From contig CAAFTZ010000002.1 of the NCBI GenBank assembly GCA_900766055.1, positions 6,301 to 70,300 of the forward strand: 64,000 bases of DNA. Direction: 5' to 3'. Position numbers and translations under genes: made by a program. The stretch is from an uncultured Parasutterella sp. (lineage in GTDB: Bacteria; Pseudomonadota; Gammaproteobacteria; Burkholderiales; Burkholderiaceae_F). This document shows positions 44,118-54,583 of this stretch, in pieces (within the stretch, counting starts at the first letter, position 1; each line of letters begins with the position of its first letter). Under the pieces are notes generated by a model. It was not told where the DNA came from. It worked only from the letters and a program-made list of their open reading frames with translations, and did no database searches.

Positions 44118-45569
44118 ATGGCACGAGCTAAAAAAGAGCGGGCAAAATATGTCGCCGTTATTGAGTCCTTGGATCAGGAAGGCCGCGGAGTCGCACGCCG
44201 TGACGGTAAGGTCGTATTCATCGAAGGGGCGCTCCCTGGCGAAAAAGTAGAGTACGAGGTCTATCGCAGCAAACCTTCCTTCGAATTAGGTCTGACCACC
44301 GAAATTTATAAGGAGTCTCCGCTTCGCGTTATGCCGAAGTGTCCTTACTTCGGGGTTAAGGACGGCAGCTGCGGCGGCTGCGCCATGCAGCACCTCGAAG
44401 CCCATGCTCAGGTTGCCATGAAACAAAAAGTTCTGATGGATGCTTTGTGGCACATCGGCAGAGTTCGACCTGAGCAGGTACTGGCGCCGATCTATGGCTC
44501 TGCATGGAGATATCGTCACCGCGCTCGTCTGTCCGTACGCGAAGTCGCCAAAAAGGGAACTGTGCTCGTCGGCTTCCATGAAAAGCGTTCAAGCTTTATC
44601 GCAGACATGAAGAGCTGCGAAATCCTGCCGAAGCGTGTCAGCGATCTTCTCATGCCGCTGCGCGAGCTTATCAACTCTTTAACGCTGCGTAAGAAGATTC
44701 CTCAGATTGAATTGGCTGTCACTGATGAAGCTTTGGCTTTGGTCCTTCGTGTCTTAGAAAAGCCGACGACTGAGGACGAAGCAAAACTCAGGCAGTTCCA
44801 GAAAGATTATAGTGTTGACTTTTGGTACCAGCCGAAGGGCCCGGATTCCATTTATCCGATGGATCCCGAAAATGCCAATCGACTGAAACTGCACCATCGG
44901 GAAACCGGTGTGGAAGTCGTCTTTAGACCTACAGACTTTACGCAAGTAAACCATCGCTTGAACGAAGTGATGGTGACCAGAGCGCTTCGATTGCTGCATC
45001 TTGAACCCGCGTCTAGGGCCATCGATTTCTTCTGCGGGCTCGGCAACTTTACGCTGCCGCTGGCAACCAGAACAGCGAAAGTTCTTGGTATTGAAGGCAG
45101 CTCCGAGCTGGTCGAACGTGCACGTGCGGGCGCTAAAGACAATAACCTCGCGGATAAGACCGAATTTGAGGCTCGTAATCTGTTTGACTGGACACTGGAC
45201 GATTGGGATGCCGTTTGGAATAAGCTCGGCAGTGTAGATCGAGTTCTTATCGACCCGCCGCGCGAAGGCGCAATGGCACTTTGCCGCTCGCTCGCTGACA
45301 CGGACAAACGTCCTGCACGTCTGGTCTATGTTTCCTGTAATCCTGCAACGCTGGCGCGCGACGCTGCGCTGCTTGTCAGAGAAGGCGGCTGGAAGCTTCT
45401 GTCGGCCGGTGTGATGAATATGTTCCCGCATACAGCTCACGTCGAGAGTATCGCCGTCTTTGAACCGGGTCCCAAACCGGAAAAAGTCGACGAAATCGAT
45501 GAACTCGAAATCAGCGGAATGACTGAAGAGGCTGAGCAGGAAGCTCGATCCGAGGAATCGAAGATTTAA
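44118..45569 (+). CDS. rlmD: 23S rRNA (uracil-5-)-methyltransferase RlmD
   Basis: A SAM-dependent methyltransferase predicted to modify U1939 of 23S rRNA. The 483 residues have an N-terminal TRAM domain (1-70), iron-sulfur cysteines (CPYFGVKDGSCGGC), the SAM site (AIDFFCGLGNFTLPLA) and the catalytic cysteine in VYVSCNPATLARD. The acidic C-terminal tail is longer than usual. It directly follows nlpD, a place it takes in betaproteobacteria only after rpoS. Confidence 0.93.
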   Translation: MARAKKERAKYVAVIESLDQEGRGVARRDGKVVFIEGALPGEKVEYEVYRSKPSFELGLTTEIYKESPLRVMPKCPYFGVKDGSCGGCAMQHLEAHAQVAMKQKVLMDALWHIGRVRPEQVLAPIYGSAWRYRHRARLSVREVAKKGTVLVGFHEKRSSFIADMKSCEILPKRVSDLLMPLRELINSLTLRKKIPQIELAVTDEALALVLRVLEKPTTEDEAKLRQFQKDYSVDFWYQPKGPDSIYPMDPENANRLKLHHRETGVEVVFRPTDFTQVNHRLNEVMVTRALRLLHLEPASRAIDFFCGLGNFTLPLATRTAKVLGIEGSSELVERARAGAKDNNLADKTEFEARNLFDWTLDDWDAVWNKLGSVDRVLIDPPREGAMALCRSLADTDKRPARLVYVSCNPATLARDAALLVREGGWKLLSAGVMNMFPHTAHVESIAVFEPGPKPEKVDEIDELEISGMTEEAEQEARSEESKI

Positions 45570-45574
45570 CGGAA

Positions 45575-46114
45575 ATGGCGCCTTTGGTTTTTCAGATCGT
45601 AATTCTGTTTGTCAAAATTTTGGCTGAGCTGCTGCTCATCATTCTGGTGCCGGCCTTCGCCCTAAAATTTTTCAAGAAAGACTTAAGCTTCGGTTTGGCA
45701 TTTTCTGCCTCTATCCTGATGATTTTGCTGCCGGTGCTCACATACGTAAATAACGCTGAACTCAACAACACCATGCTGCCGCTCACTGCGTGGGGTGTGG
45801 AGTCAGTATTGACGCTTTCGTGGATGAGCTGGGGGCTTTCGACCGGCGCCATCATCTCTTTTTTGTATGCTGCTTATCTCATTGTAGAAAGCCGAAGTTC
45901 CGAGACGATAAATCTAGTCCTGCTTTTCACGGGTATCGGCTACCTTTTAAATTTATTGTCACAGGCGGCTGCCCCCTATTTGTTGTTCGGGTCTTTCGGC
46001 GCAGGAGTTGCCAAAGATGACCTTCCGTTTTTATGCTTGTCGCTGGTACTTGCCTTAGGCATAGGTATCTATGTGCGGTATTCTGAGGCCGCTGGAAAAA
46101 CATTCAGCAATTAA
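45575..46114 (+). CDS. Multi-pass membrane protein of unknown function (1 of 3)
   Basis: The 179 residues have about five hydrophobic segments and no soluble domain. It starts five bases after rlmD, so it could be translated from the same message. I see no known family motif. Together with the next two genes it forms a run of three short, very hydrophobic proteins with similar size and layout. Confidence 0.7.
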   Translation: MAPLVFQIVILFVKILAELLLIILVPAFALKFFKKDLSFGLAFSASILMILLPVLTYVNNAELNNTMLPLTAWGVESVLTLSWMSWGLSTGAIISFLYAAYLIVESRSSETINLVLLFTGIGYLLNLLSQAAAPYLLFGSFGAGVAKDDLPFLCLSLVLALGIGIYVRYSEAAGKTFSN

Positions 46115-46137
46115 TAACTAAAACTAAGGAGAATAGG

Positions 46138-46764
46138 GTGGAAGAAAGCGGAGTATTTGAGTACTGGTTTGCTTTTTTGTTTGCGTTGGGTTTCTGTGTC
46201 TGGTTTCCCACGTATGTTATCAAAACCAAAGGGCAGGGCATCTCGACTTGGGGATTGGCGCTTTGTATTGTCGTCCTGTTTATCGGACTGCCTCTGCTTT
46301 CGATTAGCTTGATCCGCGATGTTCTCCCTTCTCTGTGGCTGAGCTTTGTCAGTGCAAACTATGAGTCTCCGAGCATCTCCCTGCTTTACGGGACCATTCA
46401 CAAGATGGCTACGCTGGATCAGCTTTACGTAGCGCTGGCCATGATTTGTATTTTGGTTGCCATCGGTCAAAGCGTTTTTGCTTCTTGGCTGCTTTATATC
46501 CGCCACAACCGCGAAAGTCTGGTTCGTGCTCTGAGAATCATGTGGTCCTCGGCTTTCTTTATTGTGTTGGCAGGCGGTATTCTGCCGCTCATTATTCTGG
46601 GCTCGCACGGATTTACGGTGGCGATTCCTGCCGGATATACGATGGGTGCTTACATCGCAGTGCTCATGGTGATCACTGCTTACCTGAGAATGAGTCCGCA
46701 GGTAGCGGATAATTATCCTATTAGCCACCAGCCGAAAAAAGATCGGGAAAAAAATAGGGGTTAA
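46138..46764 (+). CDS. Multi-pass membrane protein of unknown function (2 of 3)
   Basis: The 208 residues have about five predicted membrane helices and a basic hydrophilic tail (HQPKKDREKNRG). The GTG at 46138 has AAGGAG six bases upstream. It contains an IRHNRESLVRALRIMW loop. No family is recognised; a general resemblance to small DUF membrane proteins is not enough for a name. Confidence 0.7.
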   Translation: MEESGVFEYWFAFLFALGFCVWFPTYVIKTKGQGISTWGLALCIVVLFIGLPLLSISLIRDVLPSLWLSFVSANYESPSISLLYGTIHKMATLDQLYVALAMICILVAIGQSVFASWLLYIRHNRESLVRALRIMWSSAFFIVLAGGILPLIILGSHGFTVAIPAGYTMGAYIAVLMVITAYLRMSPQVADNYPISHQPKKDREKNRG

Positions 46765-46767
46765 CGC

Positions 46768-47292
46768 ATGGAATTTCTTATGACTGTCCGCACACTGATT
46801 GCAACCACCGTGATGCTGTTTTGCTCATTATGGCTGGCGTGGCAGTTAAAGATCCGTTGTCCCAAACTTCCCGTTTCTGCCGTTTTGATCTTGTCTTTGA
46901 TCATGCTGTTTGAGCCGGGCATGCTGGCCTTCTTGGTTTGGGTAGTGCACGATATAGCATCCGTTAACGGGGGGCTGATGATTCATGCCTATACTTTTGT
47001 TAAGGCAGCGGTCGCGATTTATTTGCTTTTCATTCTTCCGTCGATCTGGTTTGCCAGAAGCTTCTATGTTGAAAGCAAAATCGTGACTCTCAAAGCCTTG
47101 CGTTTCGCGATCATTCTTCCGGCAGCATTTACAGCTGTCACATTTATTGAAGTTCCGAAAATGATCTGGCAGGACCGCGCTTCGGAGCTTGTTTCTTCCG
47201 GTTTGGAGACGTTCATCGTGGTGGCGGTGATCAACCTTATCCTGCTTGCATTAACCTACCGGTTTAAGGCCCCGAATATACCTGCGCAGTGA
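46768..47292 (+). CDS. Multi-pass membrane protein of unknown function (3 of 3)
   Basis: The 174 residues have four or five predicted membrane helices and a short basic tail. It starts three bases after the previous gene, which implies a shared transcript. The three proteins may be paralogues or parts of one complex, but their sequences show no obvious shared motif by eye. Confidence 0.7.
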   Translation: MEFLMTVRTLIATTVMLFCSLWLAWQLKIRCPKLPVSAVLILSLIMLFEPGMLAFLVWVVHDIASVNGGLMIHAYTFVKAAVAIYLLFILPSIWFARSFYVESKIVTLKALRFAIILPAAFTAVTFIEVPKMIWQDRASELVSSGLETFIVVAVINLILLALTYRFKAPNIPAQ

Positions 47293-47358
47293 CCGGTTGC
47301 CGGAAACGGTGCACGGCGTAAAACTAAGTAATCAGGCGTTTCAGCCTCTCGTAAAACC

Positions 47359-47442
47359 TTAGTCCTAACTCCCTGCATGATAAAATCAACCGATTGTCTT
47401 GTAGACAAAAGAAGTGCGGAATCCTCCGCATTTCTATTTTTT
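47359..47442 (+). promoter_or_regulatory. ndk promoter and hairpin leader
   Basis: TTAGTC (47359-47364), a 16-base spacer and TAAAAT (47381-47386) form a plausible promoter. The leader holds a hairpin TTGTCT/AGACAA and then a terminator-like stem TGCGGA/TCCGCA (47415-47430) followed by a T-rich tract, all before ndk. The stem could attenuate ndk, or end transcripts from the membrane-protein genes. Confidence 0.45.
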
Positions 47443-47469
47443 ACTTTTATTCGTTTTTAAGAGATTGAA

Positions 47470-47898
47470 ATGGCTATTGAACGCACACTTTCGATTATTA
47501 AACCCGATGCAGTTGCCAAAAACGTTATCGGTCAGATCTACTCCCGTTTTGAATCCAACAACCTCAAGATCGTTGCTTCCAAAATGAAGTGGCTTTCCCG
47601 TCAGGAAGCCGAAGCTTTCTACGCAGTTCACCGTGAACGTCCCTTCTTCAAAGATCTGGTCGACTTTATGGTTTCCGGTCCCGTTCAGATTCAGGTTCTC
47701 GAAGGTGAAAATGCCATCATGAAGAATCGTGAACTCATGGGCGCAACCGATCCGAAGAAGGCTGCCAAGGGCACCATCAGAGCCGATTTCGCTCAGTCTA
47801 TCGACGCTAACGCTGTTCACGGCTCCGACAGCCCCGAAACAGCCGCTGTTGAAATCGCTTTCTTCTTCCCGCAGATGGACATCTACGCCGGCCGTTAA
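47470..47898 (+). CDS. ndk: Nucleoside diphosphate kinase
   Basis: Balances nucleoside triphosphate pools by transferring phosphate through a histidine. The 142 residues include [18 protein letters not shown] at the start and the catalytic histidine in [20 protein letters not shown]. Length is normal. It lies directly upstream of rlmN, as in many betaproteobacteria. Confidence 0.97.
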   Translation: MAIERTLSIIKPDAVAKNVIGQIYSRFESNNLKIVASKMKWLSRQEAEAFYAVHRERPFFKDLVDFMVSGPVQIQVLEGENAIMKNRELMGATDPKKAAKGTIRADFAQSIDANAVHGSDSPETAAVEIAFFFPQMDIYAGR

Positions 47899-47935
47899 TC
47901 GACCGCACTTGTAGTTTAGTTAGCGATGTAAAGAA

Positions 47936-47957
47936 TATCCCCGCGCAAGCGGGGATA
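47936..47957 (+). repeat. Perfect nine-pair hairpin between ndk and rlmN
   Basis: TATCCCCGC, loop GCAA, GCGGGGATA. It ends 10 bases before the rlmN start and has no T-tract, so it is a weak terminator candidate; it could shape rlmN translation, since that gene lacks an obvious Shine-Dalgarno. The sequence resembles a type I-E CRISPR repeat core, but it occurs once only. Confidence 0.7.
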
Positions 47958-47967
47958 ACACCCGAAT

Positions 47968-49140
47968 ATGACAGAAGAAAAGTTGCCTCAGAAAGTGAAC
48001 CTCCTTGGATTTGATGCCGAGGGGCTGAAGAAGTTTTGTGAAGATCTCGGAGAGAAACCTTTCCGTGCCAAACAGCTTGAGCGTTGGATTCATCGCCGCG
48101 GAGCACACGATTTTTCTGAAATGACGGATCTTGCTAAATCTTTCCGAGCCAAACTCGAGAAAGTTGCCGAGATTCGGGGGCCCGAAATTATTCGGGATAA
48201 GACAGCCGCCGACGGAACTCGTAAGTGGCTGCTTGATGTCGGCAACGGCAACGCCGTTGAGATGGTTTACATTCCTCAGGACGGCCGCGGCACACTTTGT
48301 GTGTCTTCTCAGGCCGGCTGTGCGATGAACTGTTTGTTTTGTTCGACGGGTAAGCAGGGTTTCAACCGTAATTTGAAAGCATCGGAAATTATTGGCCAGC
48401 TTTGGCATGCCGAACATACTTTGAGAAAAGATCTCGGCATTACCGATGAAAACGAAAGAGTAATTTCCAATGTTGTCATGATGGGTATGGGTGAACCGCT
48501 CCAAAATTTGGATGCCGTCATTCCGTCCCTAAAACTGATGCTCGACGATAACGCTTACGGCTTATCACGCCGACGTGTTACCGTCTCTACTTCCGGTCTG
48601 GTCAGGCAGATGGATAAGCTTGCCGAACAGTGCCCGGTCGCATTGGCGGTCAGCCTCCATGCTCCGAACAATGAGCTCAGAGATAAGATCATGCCGATTA
48701 ACCGCAAGCATCCGCTCGAACAGCTGCTTGCGGCATGCAAGCGTTATTTGGAACACGCTCCGAGAGACTTCATCACGTTTGAATACATTCTCATCGGCGG
48801 CGTCAATGATTCACTCGCACAGGCTAAGGAACTGATTACCTTAGTTCAGGACATTCCCTGCAAGTTCAACTTGATCCCCTTTAATCCTTTCCCTGGATCT
48901 GGTTTGGAACGTAGTAAGCCCGAAGCGGTCAAGGCTTTTGCCGACCGATTGAACGGTGCAGGTATTGTCACGACTGTAAGAAAGGTTCGCGGCGACGATA
49001 TCGATGCGGCCTGCGGTCAGTTGGCCGGGGAAATTAAAGACCGTACCAAGCTCGCTGAAAAGAGAGCAAATCGCGAGATAATCATCAAAGAAATTTCAAA
49101 GAGCCCGGCGAAAGCAACAGGAGACGAGAAAAATGTCTGA
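47968..49140 (+). CDS. rlmN: Dual-specificity rRNA/tRNA adenine-C2 methyltransferase RlmN
   Basis: A radical SAM enzyme that makes 2-methyladenosine in 23S rRNA (A2503) and some tRNAs. The 390 residues show the cluster motif [19 protein letters not shown] and the methyl-carrying cysteine near the C-terminus in DIDAACGQL. The N-terminus ([24 protein letters not shown]) fits the family. The ATG lacks a clear ribosome site and sits right after a strong hairpin. It overlaps rodZ by eight bases. Confidence 0.95.
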   Translation: MTEEKLPQKVNLLGFDAEGLKKFCEDLGEKPFRAKQLERWIHRRGAHDFSEMTDLAKSFRAKLEKVAEIRGPEIIRDKTAADGTRKWLLDVGNGNAVEMVYIPQDGRGTLCVSSQAGCAMNCLFCSTGKQGFNRNLKASEIIGQLWHAEHTLRKDLGITDENERVISNVVMMGMGEPLQNLDAVIPSLKLMLDDNAYGLSRRRVTVSTSGLVRQMDKLAEQCPVALAVSLHAPNNELRDKIMPINRKHPLEQLLAACKRYLEHAPRDFITFEYILIGGVNDSLAQAKELITLVQDIPCKFNLIPFNPFPGSGLERSKPEAVKAFADRLNGAGIVTTVRKVRGDDIDAACGQLAGEIKDRTKLAEKRANREIIIKEISKSPAKATGDEKNV

Positions 49141-50221
49141 GAACAATATCAGCCTGGAAGCCAAAGACCAGCCGTTCGAAGCAACGACATACGGCGGCTT
49201 GCTGCGTATTGCCCGTGAAAATAAAGATTTGAGTATCGATCAGGTGTCTTCTCAGCTGAGAATCTCACCGGATCAGATCGAAGGTTTGGAGTCGGATAAC
49301 TATAAAGTTTTCCCGACGCCTGTTTATGCCCGCGCCCATCTCCGCAGCTATGCTCGTTTATTAGGTGTGGACGAAGCGAAGATTATTTCGCTCTTTAATG
49401 CGGCGCTGGCGCCGGACGATAAGGATCCCCGCACCTTTATTCGCCGTACAACTCAGGAGCTGGCGCCTTACCATGACGCTCAGCCGAAAAACTTTGTCGG
49501 TAAATTTATTGCCGGGCTGCTTTTCCTGGCGGTTGTGATTGCATTGGGTTGGATCGGCTACAACTACTACATGAATCAAAAAACGGAAAAAGCTGCCGAA
49601 GAACCTCAGGCAGAGATCTCTCAACCGGCTGAAACGCCGGCTCCGACCGCCGAACTCTCCAAGGCCTCTGAAGCAGCACCGGTTTTAGTGTCCAATACAA
49701 CGGTAGAGCCTGCCGCTCAGCCTGAGGCTCCGGTCCCGGCTGCAGCAGAGACTCAGACTCAGGCTGATCGAGATGCTGCTTTGAAAGAAAAACTTCAGAA
49801 AGAGGCAGAAGCAGCCGCAGCCGCTAAAGTCGCTGAAGAAAAGCGTTTAGCAGAAGAGGCTAAGAAAACTGCTGCTGCCGCAGCTCCTTCTGTTGCCGCT
49901 CCTGCAAAGCCGCTGACACTGACTCACAATGAAGCCGAAGGCCGATGGGATCTCGTGGTACCGAAATCTGCGAACGGAACTTACAAAGTGACGATCGGTG
50001 CGGACGGCGGTGAATGCTGGTTCGGCGTCTATCAAGATAAGAAACTTGTTCATAATGCCCAGTTAAAGAGCGGCGAAACTCGTGACTACGAAGTTCCGTA
50101 TCCTTTTAAAGTCTCCGTCGGCAATCGTGCCAAGGGATTTGTGAAAGTTGACGGAGCGCCTGTTGATTTGAATATCAATAATCGCGCAGCTTCCACCGTG
50201 TTTACTTTGGTTCAGAAATAA
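49133..50221 (+). CDS. rodZ: Cell-shape protein RodZ
   Basis: A membrane protein of 362 residues linking MreB to the wall-synthesis machinery. A Cro/C1-type helix-turn-helix occupies about residues 20-90 ([20 protein letters not shown]). One membrane helix lies near 124-146 ([20 protein letters not shown]), then an Ala/Pro/Glu-rich linker and a C-terminal beta domain of the DUF4115 type. It starts within the end of rlmN and is followed by ispG after three bases, matching the E. coli order. Confidence 0.9.
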   Translation: MSENNISLEAKDQPFEATTYGGLLRIARENKDLSIDQVSSQLRISPDQIEGLESDNYKVFPTPVYARAHLRSYARLLGVDEAKIISLFNAALAPDDKDPRTFIRRTTQELAPYHDAQPKNFVGKFIAGLLFLAVVIALGWIGYNYYMNQKTEKAAEEPQAEISQPAETPAPTAELSKASEAAPVLVSNTTVEPAAQPEAPVPAAAETQTQADRDAALKEKLQKEAEAAAAAKVAEEKRLAEEAKKTAAAAAPSVAAPAKPLTLTHNEAEGRWDLVVPKSANGTYKVTIGADGGECWFGVYQDKKLVHNAQLKSGETRDYEVPYPFKVSVGNRAKGFVKVDGAPVDLNINNRAASTVFTLVQK

Positions 50222-50224
50222 CGA

Positions 50225-51457
50225 ATGTCATCTTCACAAAAAGAACCGATGATTGTCCGCTGGAAAGACAATATCGTTGAGATCGGCGCCGGCCGTCCCG
50301 TGGTGATTCAATCTATGACCAACACGGATACGGCTGATGTCGAATCCTCGGTCAAACAAGTTTTAGAGCTCGCTCAGGCAGGAAGCGAGCTTGTTCGTCT
50401 TACGGTTAATACACCTGCGGCGGCAAAAGCCATCCCTGAAATTCGTCGAAGACTCGATGAAGTCGGATGTTTTGTGCCTTTGGTCGGAGACTTCCATTAC
50501 AACGGCCATAAACTTCTGACTGAATACCCCGGATGCGCCGAAGCACTTTCAAAGTACCGAATCAACCCAGGAAATGTCGGAAAAGGCGACAAGCAGGAAG
50601 AAAATTTCCGCACAATGATTGAGCTTGCGAAAAAGTATGACAAGCCGGTCCGAATCGGTGTGAATTGGGGTTCGCTGGATCAGGATCTTTTGGCCCGAAT
50701 GATGTCGGAAAACCAAAAGCTTGAAAAACCGCTCGACGCGAAAGAGGTTCTGCGCGAAGCGTTGGTAAGGAGCGCTGTTGAGAATGCGGACCGAGCCGTT
50801 GAGCTCGGTATGAAGCCTTCTCAGGTGGCTATTTCCGCGAAAGTAAGCGGCGTCAAAGATCTGATTGTCGTTTATCGTGAGCTTAAAGCACGCTGTGCGT
50901 ATTCTCTGCACCTCGGTTTAACCGAGGCCGGGATGGGGCTTAAGGGAACAGTATCCACGACGGCAGCCTTGTCGGTTCTCCTATTGGAAAATATCGGAGA
51001 TACGATCCGCGTTTCCCTGACTCCGGAGCCCGGTCAGTCCCGCACGGCCGAAGTAGAACTTGCCTGTGAAATCCTGCAGGCTTTAGGACTGCGGAACTTT
51101 ACGCCGCAGGTCGTTTCCTGTCCCGGGTGCGGACGCACGACCAGCTGCCTCTTTCAGGAGCTGGCGAAAGAAACGCAGGATTTTATTAAGTTAAGAATGC
51201 CGGATTGGCGCAAGCACAATCCCGGTGTGGAAAACATGAATGTGGCGGTGATGGGCTGTGTCGTGAACGGTCCGGGAGAAAGCCGCCATGCAAACATCGG
51301 TATTTCTCTGCCCGGCTCAGGCGAGGCTCCGGTTTCTCCCGTCTTTATCGACGGCAAGAAATGGGGTTCTTTGAAAGGGCCGAAGATGAGCGAAGAGTTT
51401 CATTCGCTTATCGAAGAATACGTCCAGAAAAATTACCAAAATGCGAAGGAACAATAA
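50225..51457 (+). CDS. ispG: 4-hydroxy-3-methylbut-2-enyl diphosphate synthase IspG
   Basis: A [4Fe-4S] enzyme of the MEP isoprenoid pathway. The 410 residues show [13 protein letters not shown] near the start, an [14 protein letters not shown] segment and the cluster ligands in [10 protein letters not shown] and [11 protein letters not shown]. It shares the TAATG junction with hisS, suggesting coupled translation. It depends on the Isc system encoded in this window for its cluster. Confidence 0.96.
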   Translation: MSSSQKEPMIVRWKDNIVEIGAGRPVVIQSMTNTDTADVESSVKQVLELAQAGSELVRLTVNTPAAAKAIPEIRRRLDEVGCFVPLVGDFHYNGHKLLTEYPGCAEALSKYRINPGNVGKGDKQEENFRTMIELAKKYDKPVRIGVNWGSLDQDLLARMMSENQKLEKPLDAKEVLREALVRSAVENADRAVELGMKPSQVAISAKVSGVKDLIVVYRELKARCAYSLHLGLTEAGMGLKGTVSTTAALSVLLLENIGDTIRVSLTPEPGQSRTAEVELACEILQALGLRNFTPQVVSCPGCGRTTSCLFQELAKETQDFIKLRMPDWRKHNPGVENMNVAVMGCVVNGPGESRHANIGISLPGSGEAPVSPVFIDGKKWGSLKGPKMSEEFHSLIEEYVQKNYQNAKEQ

Positions 51458-52734
51458 TGGCGATTGAAAAGATTCAGGCAATTCGCGGCATGAGCGACAT
51501 GCTGCCGGAAGATGCCCCTCTTTGGCACTTCTTTGAAAAAGAAGCTTCCTCTCTGGCAAAACTCTACGGTTATCAGCACATTCGTACTCCGATCGTCGAA
51601 CAGACTCGTCTGTTCAAACGCGGCATCGGCGAAGTGACCGACATCGTTGAAAAGGAAATGTATTCTTTCGTGGATTCCTTAAACGGCGACGAATTGTCTC
51701 TGCGTCCGGAAAACACGGCTTCTGTCGTTCGCGCCTGTATTGAACACAACCTCCTTTATGAAGGACCGAAGCGTCTGTGGTACATGGGACCGATGTTCCG
51801 TCACGAACGTCCGCAGAGAGGCCGTTATCGCCAGTTCCATCAGTTCGGTATGGAAGCAATGGGCTTCAAGGGACCGGATACAGATGCCGAACAGCTTTTA
51901 ATGCTGAACCGCCTCTGGAAGCGCCTCGGAATCGCTCCCGTTCGTCTTGAACTCAACTGCTTAGGCCAGCTCGAAGATCGTAAAGCCTACAGAGAAGTGT
52001 TGATCAAATACTTCGAAGCGCACAAAGATGTCCTGGATGAAGATGCGACACGTCGTCTTTATTCCAACCCGCTTCGCATTCTCGACACCAAGAACCCCGA
52101 CATGCAGGACTTGGTCAATAATGCACCGAAGCTCTATGACTCCTTGAGCGAAGAATCCAAACAATTCCTTGCGGATTTAGAAGCGATTCTGAAAGCCGAA
52201 GGCATCGATTATGTTGTGAACCCGAGATTGGTTCGCGGTCTTGACTACTACAACCTCACAGTTTTCGAATGGGTTACCGATAAGCTTGGCGCTCAGGGCA
52301 CGATCTGCGGCGGCGGCCGTTATGACCCGCTTATCGGAATGCTCGGAGGCCGAGACGCTCCTGCCTGCGGTTTTGCGATGGGCATTGAACGCGTGCTCGA
52401 GTTGATGAAAGAATGCGGCGTTAAACCCGAATTCAGAGAGTGCGATGTATATGTCGTTTGGGATAAGGCGCTGTACCTCAACGCACTTTCCGCCGCGGAA
52501 AGCCTCAGAGATGCCGATATTGCCGCGATCATCCACAGCGGAAGCATGAAGTTCGGCAACCAGATGAAGCGTGCCGATGCTTCCGGGGCTCTTTATGCAC
52601 TGGTGATCGGAGCTGATGAAGCCGCCGCCGGCAAGGTCGGTCTTAAGGCACTTCGTGAAAACCTCGAGGGTTACGGCGAACAGAAGACGCTGACTATCGA
52701 TGAAGCGATCTCGTTCCTCGGACAGCACGTTTAA
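51457..52734 (+). CDS. hisS: Histidyl-tRNA synthetase
   Basis: Charges tRNA-His. The 425 residues show class II motif 2 ([18 protein letters not shown]), the histidine-specific [16 protein letters not shown] and motif 3 ([14 protein letters not shown]), then the anticodon domain. The frame is open far upstream inside ispG, but the ATG at 51457 has AAGGAA ahead and gives the normal N-terminus ([17 protein letters not shown]). Compare the HisZ paralogue at 60.4 kb. Confidence 0.97.
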   Translation: MAIEKIQAIRGMSDMLPEDAPLWHFFEKEASSLAKLYGYQHIRTPIVEQTRLFKRGIGEVTDIVEKEMYSFVDSLNGDELSLRPENTASVVRACIEHNLLYEGPKRLWYMGPMFRHERPQRGRYRQFHQFGMEAMGFKGPDTDAEQLLMLNRLWKRLGIAPVRLELNCLGQLEDRKAYREVLIKYFEAHKDVLDEDATRRLYSNPLRILDTKNPDMQDLVNNAPKLYDSLSEESKQFLADLEAILKAEGIDYVVNPRLVRGLDYYNLTVFEWVTDKLGAQGTICGGGRYDPLIGMLGGRDAPACGFAMGIERVLELMKECGVKPEFRECDVYVVWDKALYLNALSAAESLRDADIAAIIHSGSMKFGNQMKRADASGALYALVIGADEAAAGKVGLKALRENLEGYGEQKTLTIDEAISFLGQHV

Positions 52735-52740
52735 GAAGAA

Positions 52741-52768
52741 GAGGGGACCGGCGTCCCCTTCCGTTTTA
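52741..52768 (+). terminator. Hairpin after hisS
   Basis: AGGGGAC, loop CGGC, GTCCCCT, followed by a T-rich tract, seven bases past the hisS stop. It may only partly end transcription, since yfgM-bamB-der continue on the same strand 55 bases on. Confidence 0.75.
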
Positions 52769-52823
52769 CTTCTTTTTCAAGAATTGAAATTAGAACTTTT
52801 AAATAGACCGGGAGATACTTTAC

Positions 52824-53459
52824 ATGGCCTATGACTTAGAAGAACAAGAGTCCCTTGCCGAGATCAAGGCTTGGTGGGAGAAATGGGGCAACTTAATTTT
52901 GACCGTTGTGACGGTCGCCTGCTTGTGCGCTGCCGGTTTTCAAGGCTGGCGCTGGTATCAGATGAAAGAATCCACAGACGCCGGTGTTCTGTATGCTCAG
53001 ATGATTCAGGCAAGCAATATGAAGGATGAGGCTCGCGTACAGGCGATCGCCGGTCGTCTGCATGAAAGCTACGCATCGACGACTTATGCTGGGATGGGTG
53101 CTCTGCTTGCCGCGCATAACGCTGAAACCGCCGGTAAATATGCAGAAGCTGAAAAAGCGCTCAAGTGGATTGTAGAGTCTGATAAGTATCCTGAACTCAA
53201 ACCGCTTGCTTCTGTCCGTTTGGCCGGTGTTTATCTCGATGAAGGTAAATACGATCAGGGCTTGGCAGTTCTCAACGCGGTTAAAGACGCCAAGGGCGAA
53301 GAAGTTCCGATTTATGACCGTATGGGCGACCTTTATCTTGCCAAAGGCGACGCCGTTGCCGCTCGCAAAAGCTGGGAAGACGCCTTGCGCCATGCTCCTA
53401 TGAGCAATCCGTTGGTCGGTGTCATCGAAATCAAATTAAATTCTTTACCCAAGGAATAA
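52824..53459 (+). CDS. yfgM: YfgM-like ancillary SecYEG translocon protein
   Basis: An inner-membrane protein of 211 residues with one N-terminal helix (about 22-42, NLILTVVTVACLCAAGFQGW) and a periplasmic TPR-like domain (residues 50-211). The opening (YDLEEQESLAEIKAWWEKWG) is typical of the YfgM/DUF2133 family, which works with PpiD at the Sec translocon in E. coli. It lies three bases before bamB, as in E. coli. Confidence 0.9.
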   Translation: MAYDLEEQESLAEIKAWWEKWGNLILTVVTVACLCAAGFQGWRWYQMKESTDAGVLYAQMIQASNMKDEARVQAIAGRLHESYASTTYAGMGALLAAHNAETAGKYAEAEKALKWIVESDKYPELKPLASVRLAGVYLDEGKYDQGLAVLNAVKDAKGEEVPIYDRMGDLYLAKGDAVAARKSWEDALRHAPMSNPLVGVIEIKLNSLPKE

Positions 53460-53462
53460 TTC

Positions 53463-54578
53463 ATGAGTACAAAACTCAAGATTGCGGCCGCCGTTGCTGC
53501 AGCAGTTCTGCTTTCGGCTTGTTCCAGTCCTAAACATGAACCCATGCCGCTGGTAAGTTTCACACCGAGCATGGAGGTGACCGAAGTTTGGTCGAAAGGA
53601 CTTTCGTCTGCTGAGGGCTTCTTAGTTCCCGCGGTATATGACGATATGGTGTTTGCCGCCGGCGGCAAGACCTTGACGCGTTTAAATGCCAGAACCGGCG
53701 AAACCGAGTGGTCGGTTTCTTTTGACAATCCCATTACCGGCGGTGTCGGCTCTGACGGCTACGTCACAGCTGTCGGTCTTTGGGACGGCAATCTGGAAGT
53801 CGTGGATGCCGAAGGCAAGGTCAGCTGGGAAAAGAAACTGACAACGGAATTGGCTTCTCCGCCTGTTGTTTCTCACGGTTTGGTCATTGCCCGCACCATG
53901 GACACCCGTGTGTCCGCATTTGAAGCTTCCTCCGGCGAACTGCAGTGGACATATCAGAAGAGTCAGCCCGCTTTGACGGTCCGTTTACCCACAAGAATGC
54001 TGGCTCATGATAACTTTTTGTTAGTCGGACAGCCGAACGGCCATATCGTGATTCTGGATATCGCCTCCGGTAAACCGGTGTTCGAATTCCAGGTTGCCCA
54101 AGCTAAGGGGGTCACGGAAGTCGAGCGTTTGGTTGACGTTGTCGGCGCCCCGGCCTTTAGCGAAAACTTAGTTTGCGCCGCCGCCTTCCAAGGCGCCGTA
54201 ACCTGTGTTGACAGCACTAACGGGCAGACAAAATGGACGCAGAAGATTGACGCTGTTGCCGGTCCTGCTATTGACGAAGACAACGTTTATGCCGTCAGCG
54301 TCAACGGAGAAGTTCAGGCGTTCTATCGCGAAAGCGGTGAGCAGCGCTGGTCTAATAAGACCATGCTGTACCGCGGAGTTTCCGCACCGGTCGTTTTCCC
54401 GGGCGCCGTGGCTGTCGGTGACGAAGATGGTTACGTTCATTTCCTTTCACCGAGAACCGGTGAAGAAATGGCGCGCGTTCGTTTGAGCGGTCCGATCGTA
54501 ACGCAGGCACAGCCTTTCAGTGCAGGCGCTATTTTCCAAACCAGTAAAGGCGAAGTCGCTTATTTGTCGAATAGATAA
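53463..54578 (+). CDS. bamB: Outer-membrane assembly lipoprotein BamB
   Basis: A lipoprotein of 371 residues of the BAM complex that helps insert outer-membrane beta-barrel proteins. A lipobox (LLSACSS) ends the signal peptide. The rest is a PQQ-type eight-bladed propeller with repeated units such as [18 protein letters not shown] and [16 protein letters not shown]. der follows after five bases. Confidence 0.95.
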   Translation: MSTKLKIAAAVAAAVLLSACSSPKHEPMPLVSFTPSMEVTEVWSKGLSSAEGFLVPAVYDDMVFAAGGKTLTRLNARTGETEWSVSFDNPITGGVGSDGYVTAVGLWDGNLEVVDAEGKVSWEKKLTTELASPPVVSHGLVIARTMDTRVSAFEASSGELQWTYQKSQPALTVRLPTRMLAHDNFLLVGQPNGHIVILDIASGKPVFEFQVAQAKGVTEVERLVDVVGAPAFSENLVCAAAFQGAVTCVDSTNGQTKWTQKIDAVAGPAIDEDNVYAVSVNGEVQAFYRESGEQRWSNKTMLYRGVSAPVVFPGAVAVGDEDGYVHFLSPRTGEEMARVRLSGPIVTQAQPFSAGAIFQTSKGEVAYLSNR

Positions 54579-54583
54579 AAATT

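Noticed and set aside
47936..47964. A sequence resembling a type I-E CRISPR repeat (CCCCGC...GCGGGGATAA).
   Set aside because: It occurs once, with no spacer-repeat series and no cas genes in the window; treated as a simple hairpin.
51205..51456. An N-terminal extension of HisS by 84 residues.
   Set aside because: It lies in another frame inside ispG, is Arg/Gly-rich and unlike any HisRS; the ATG at 51457 has the proper ribosome site and N-terminus.
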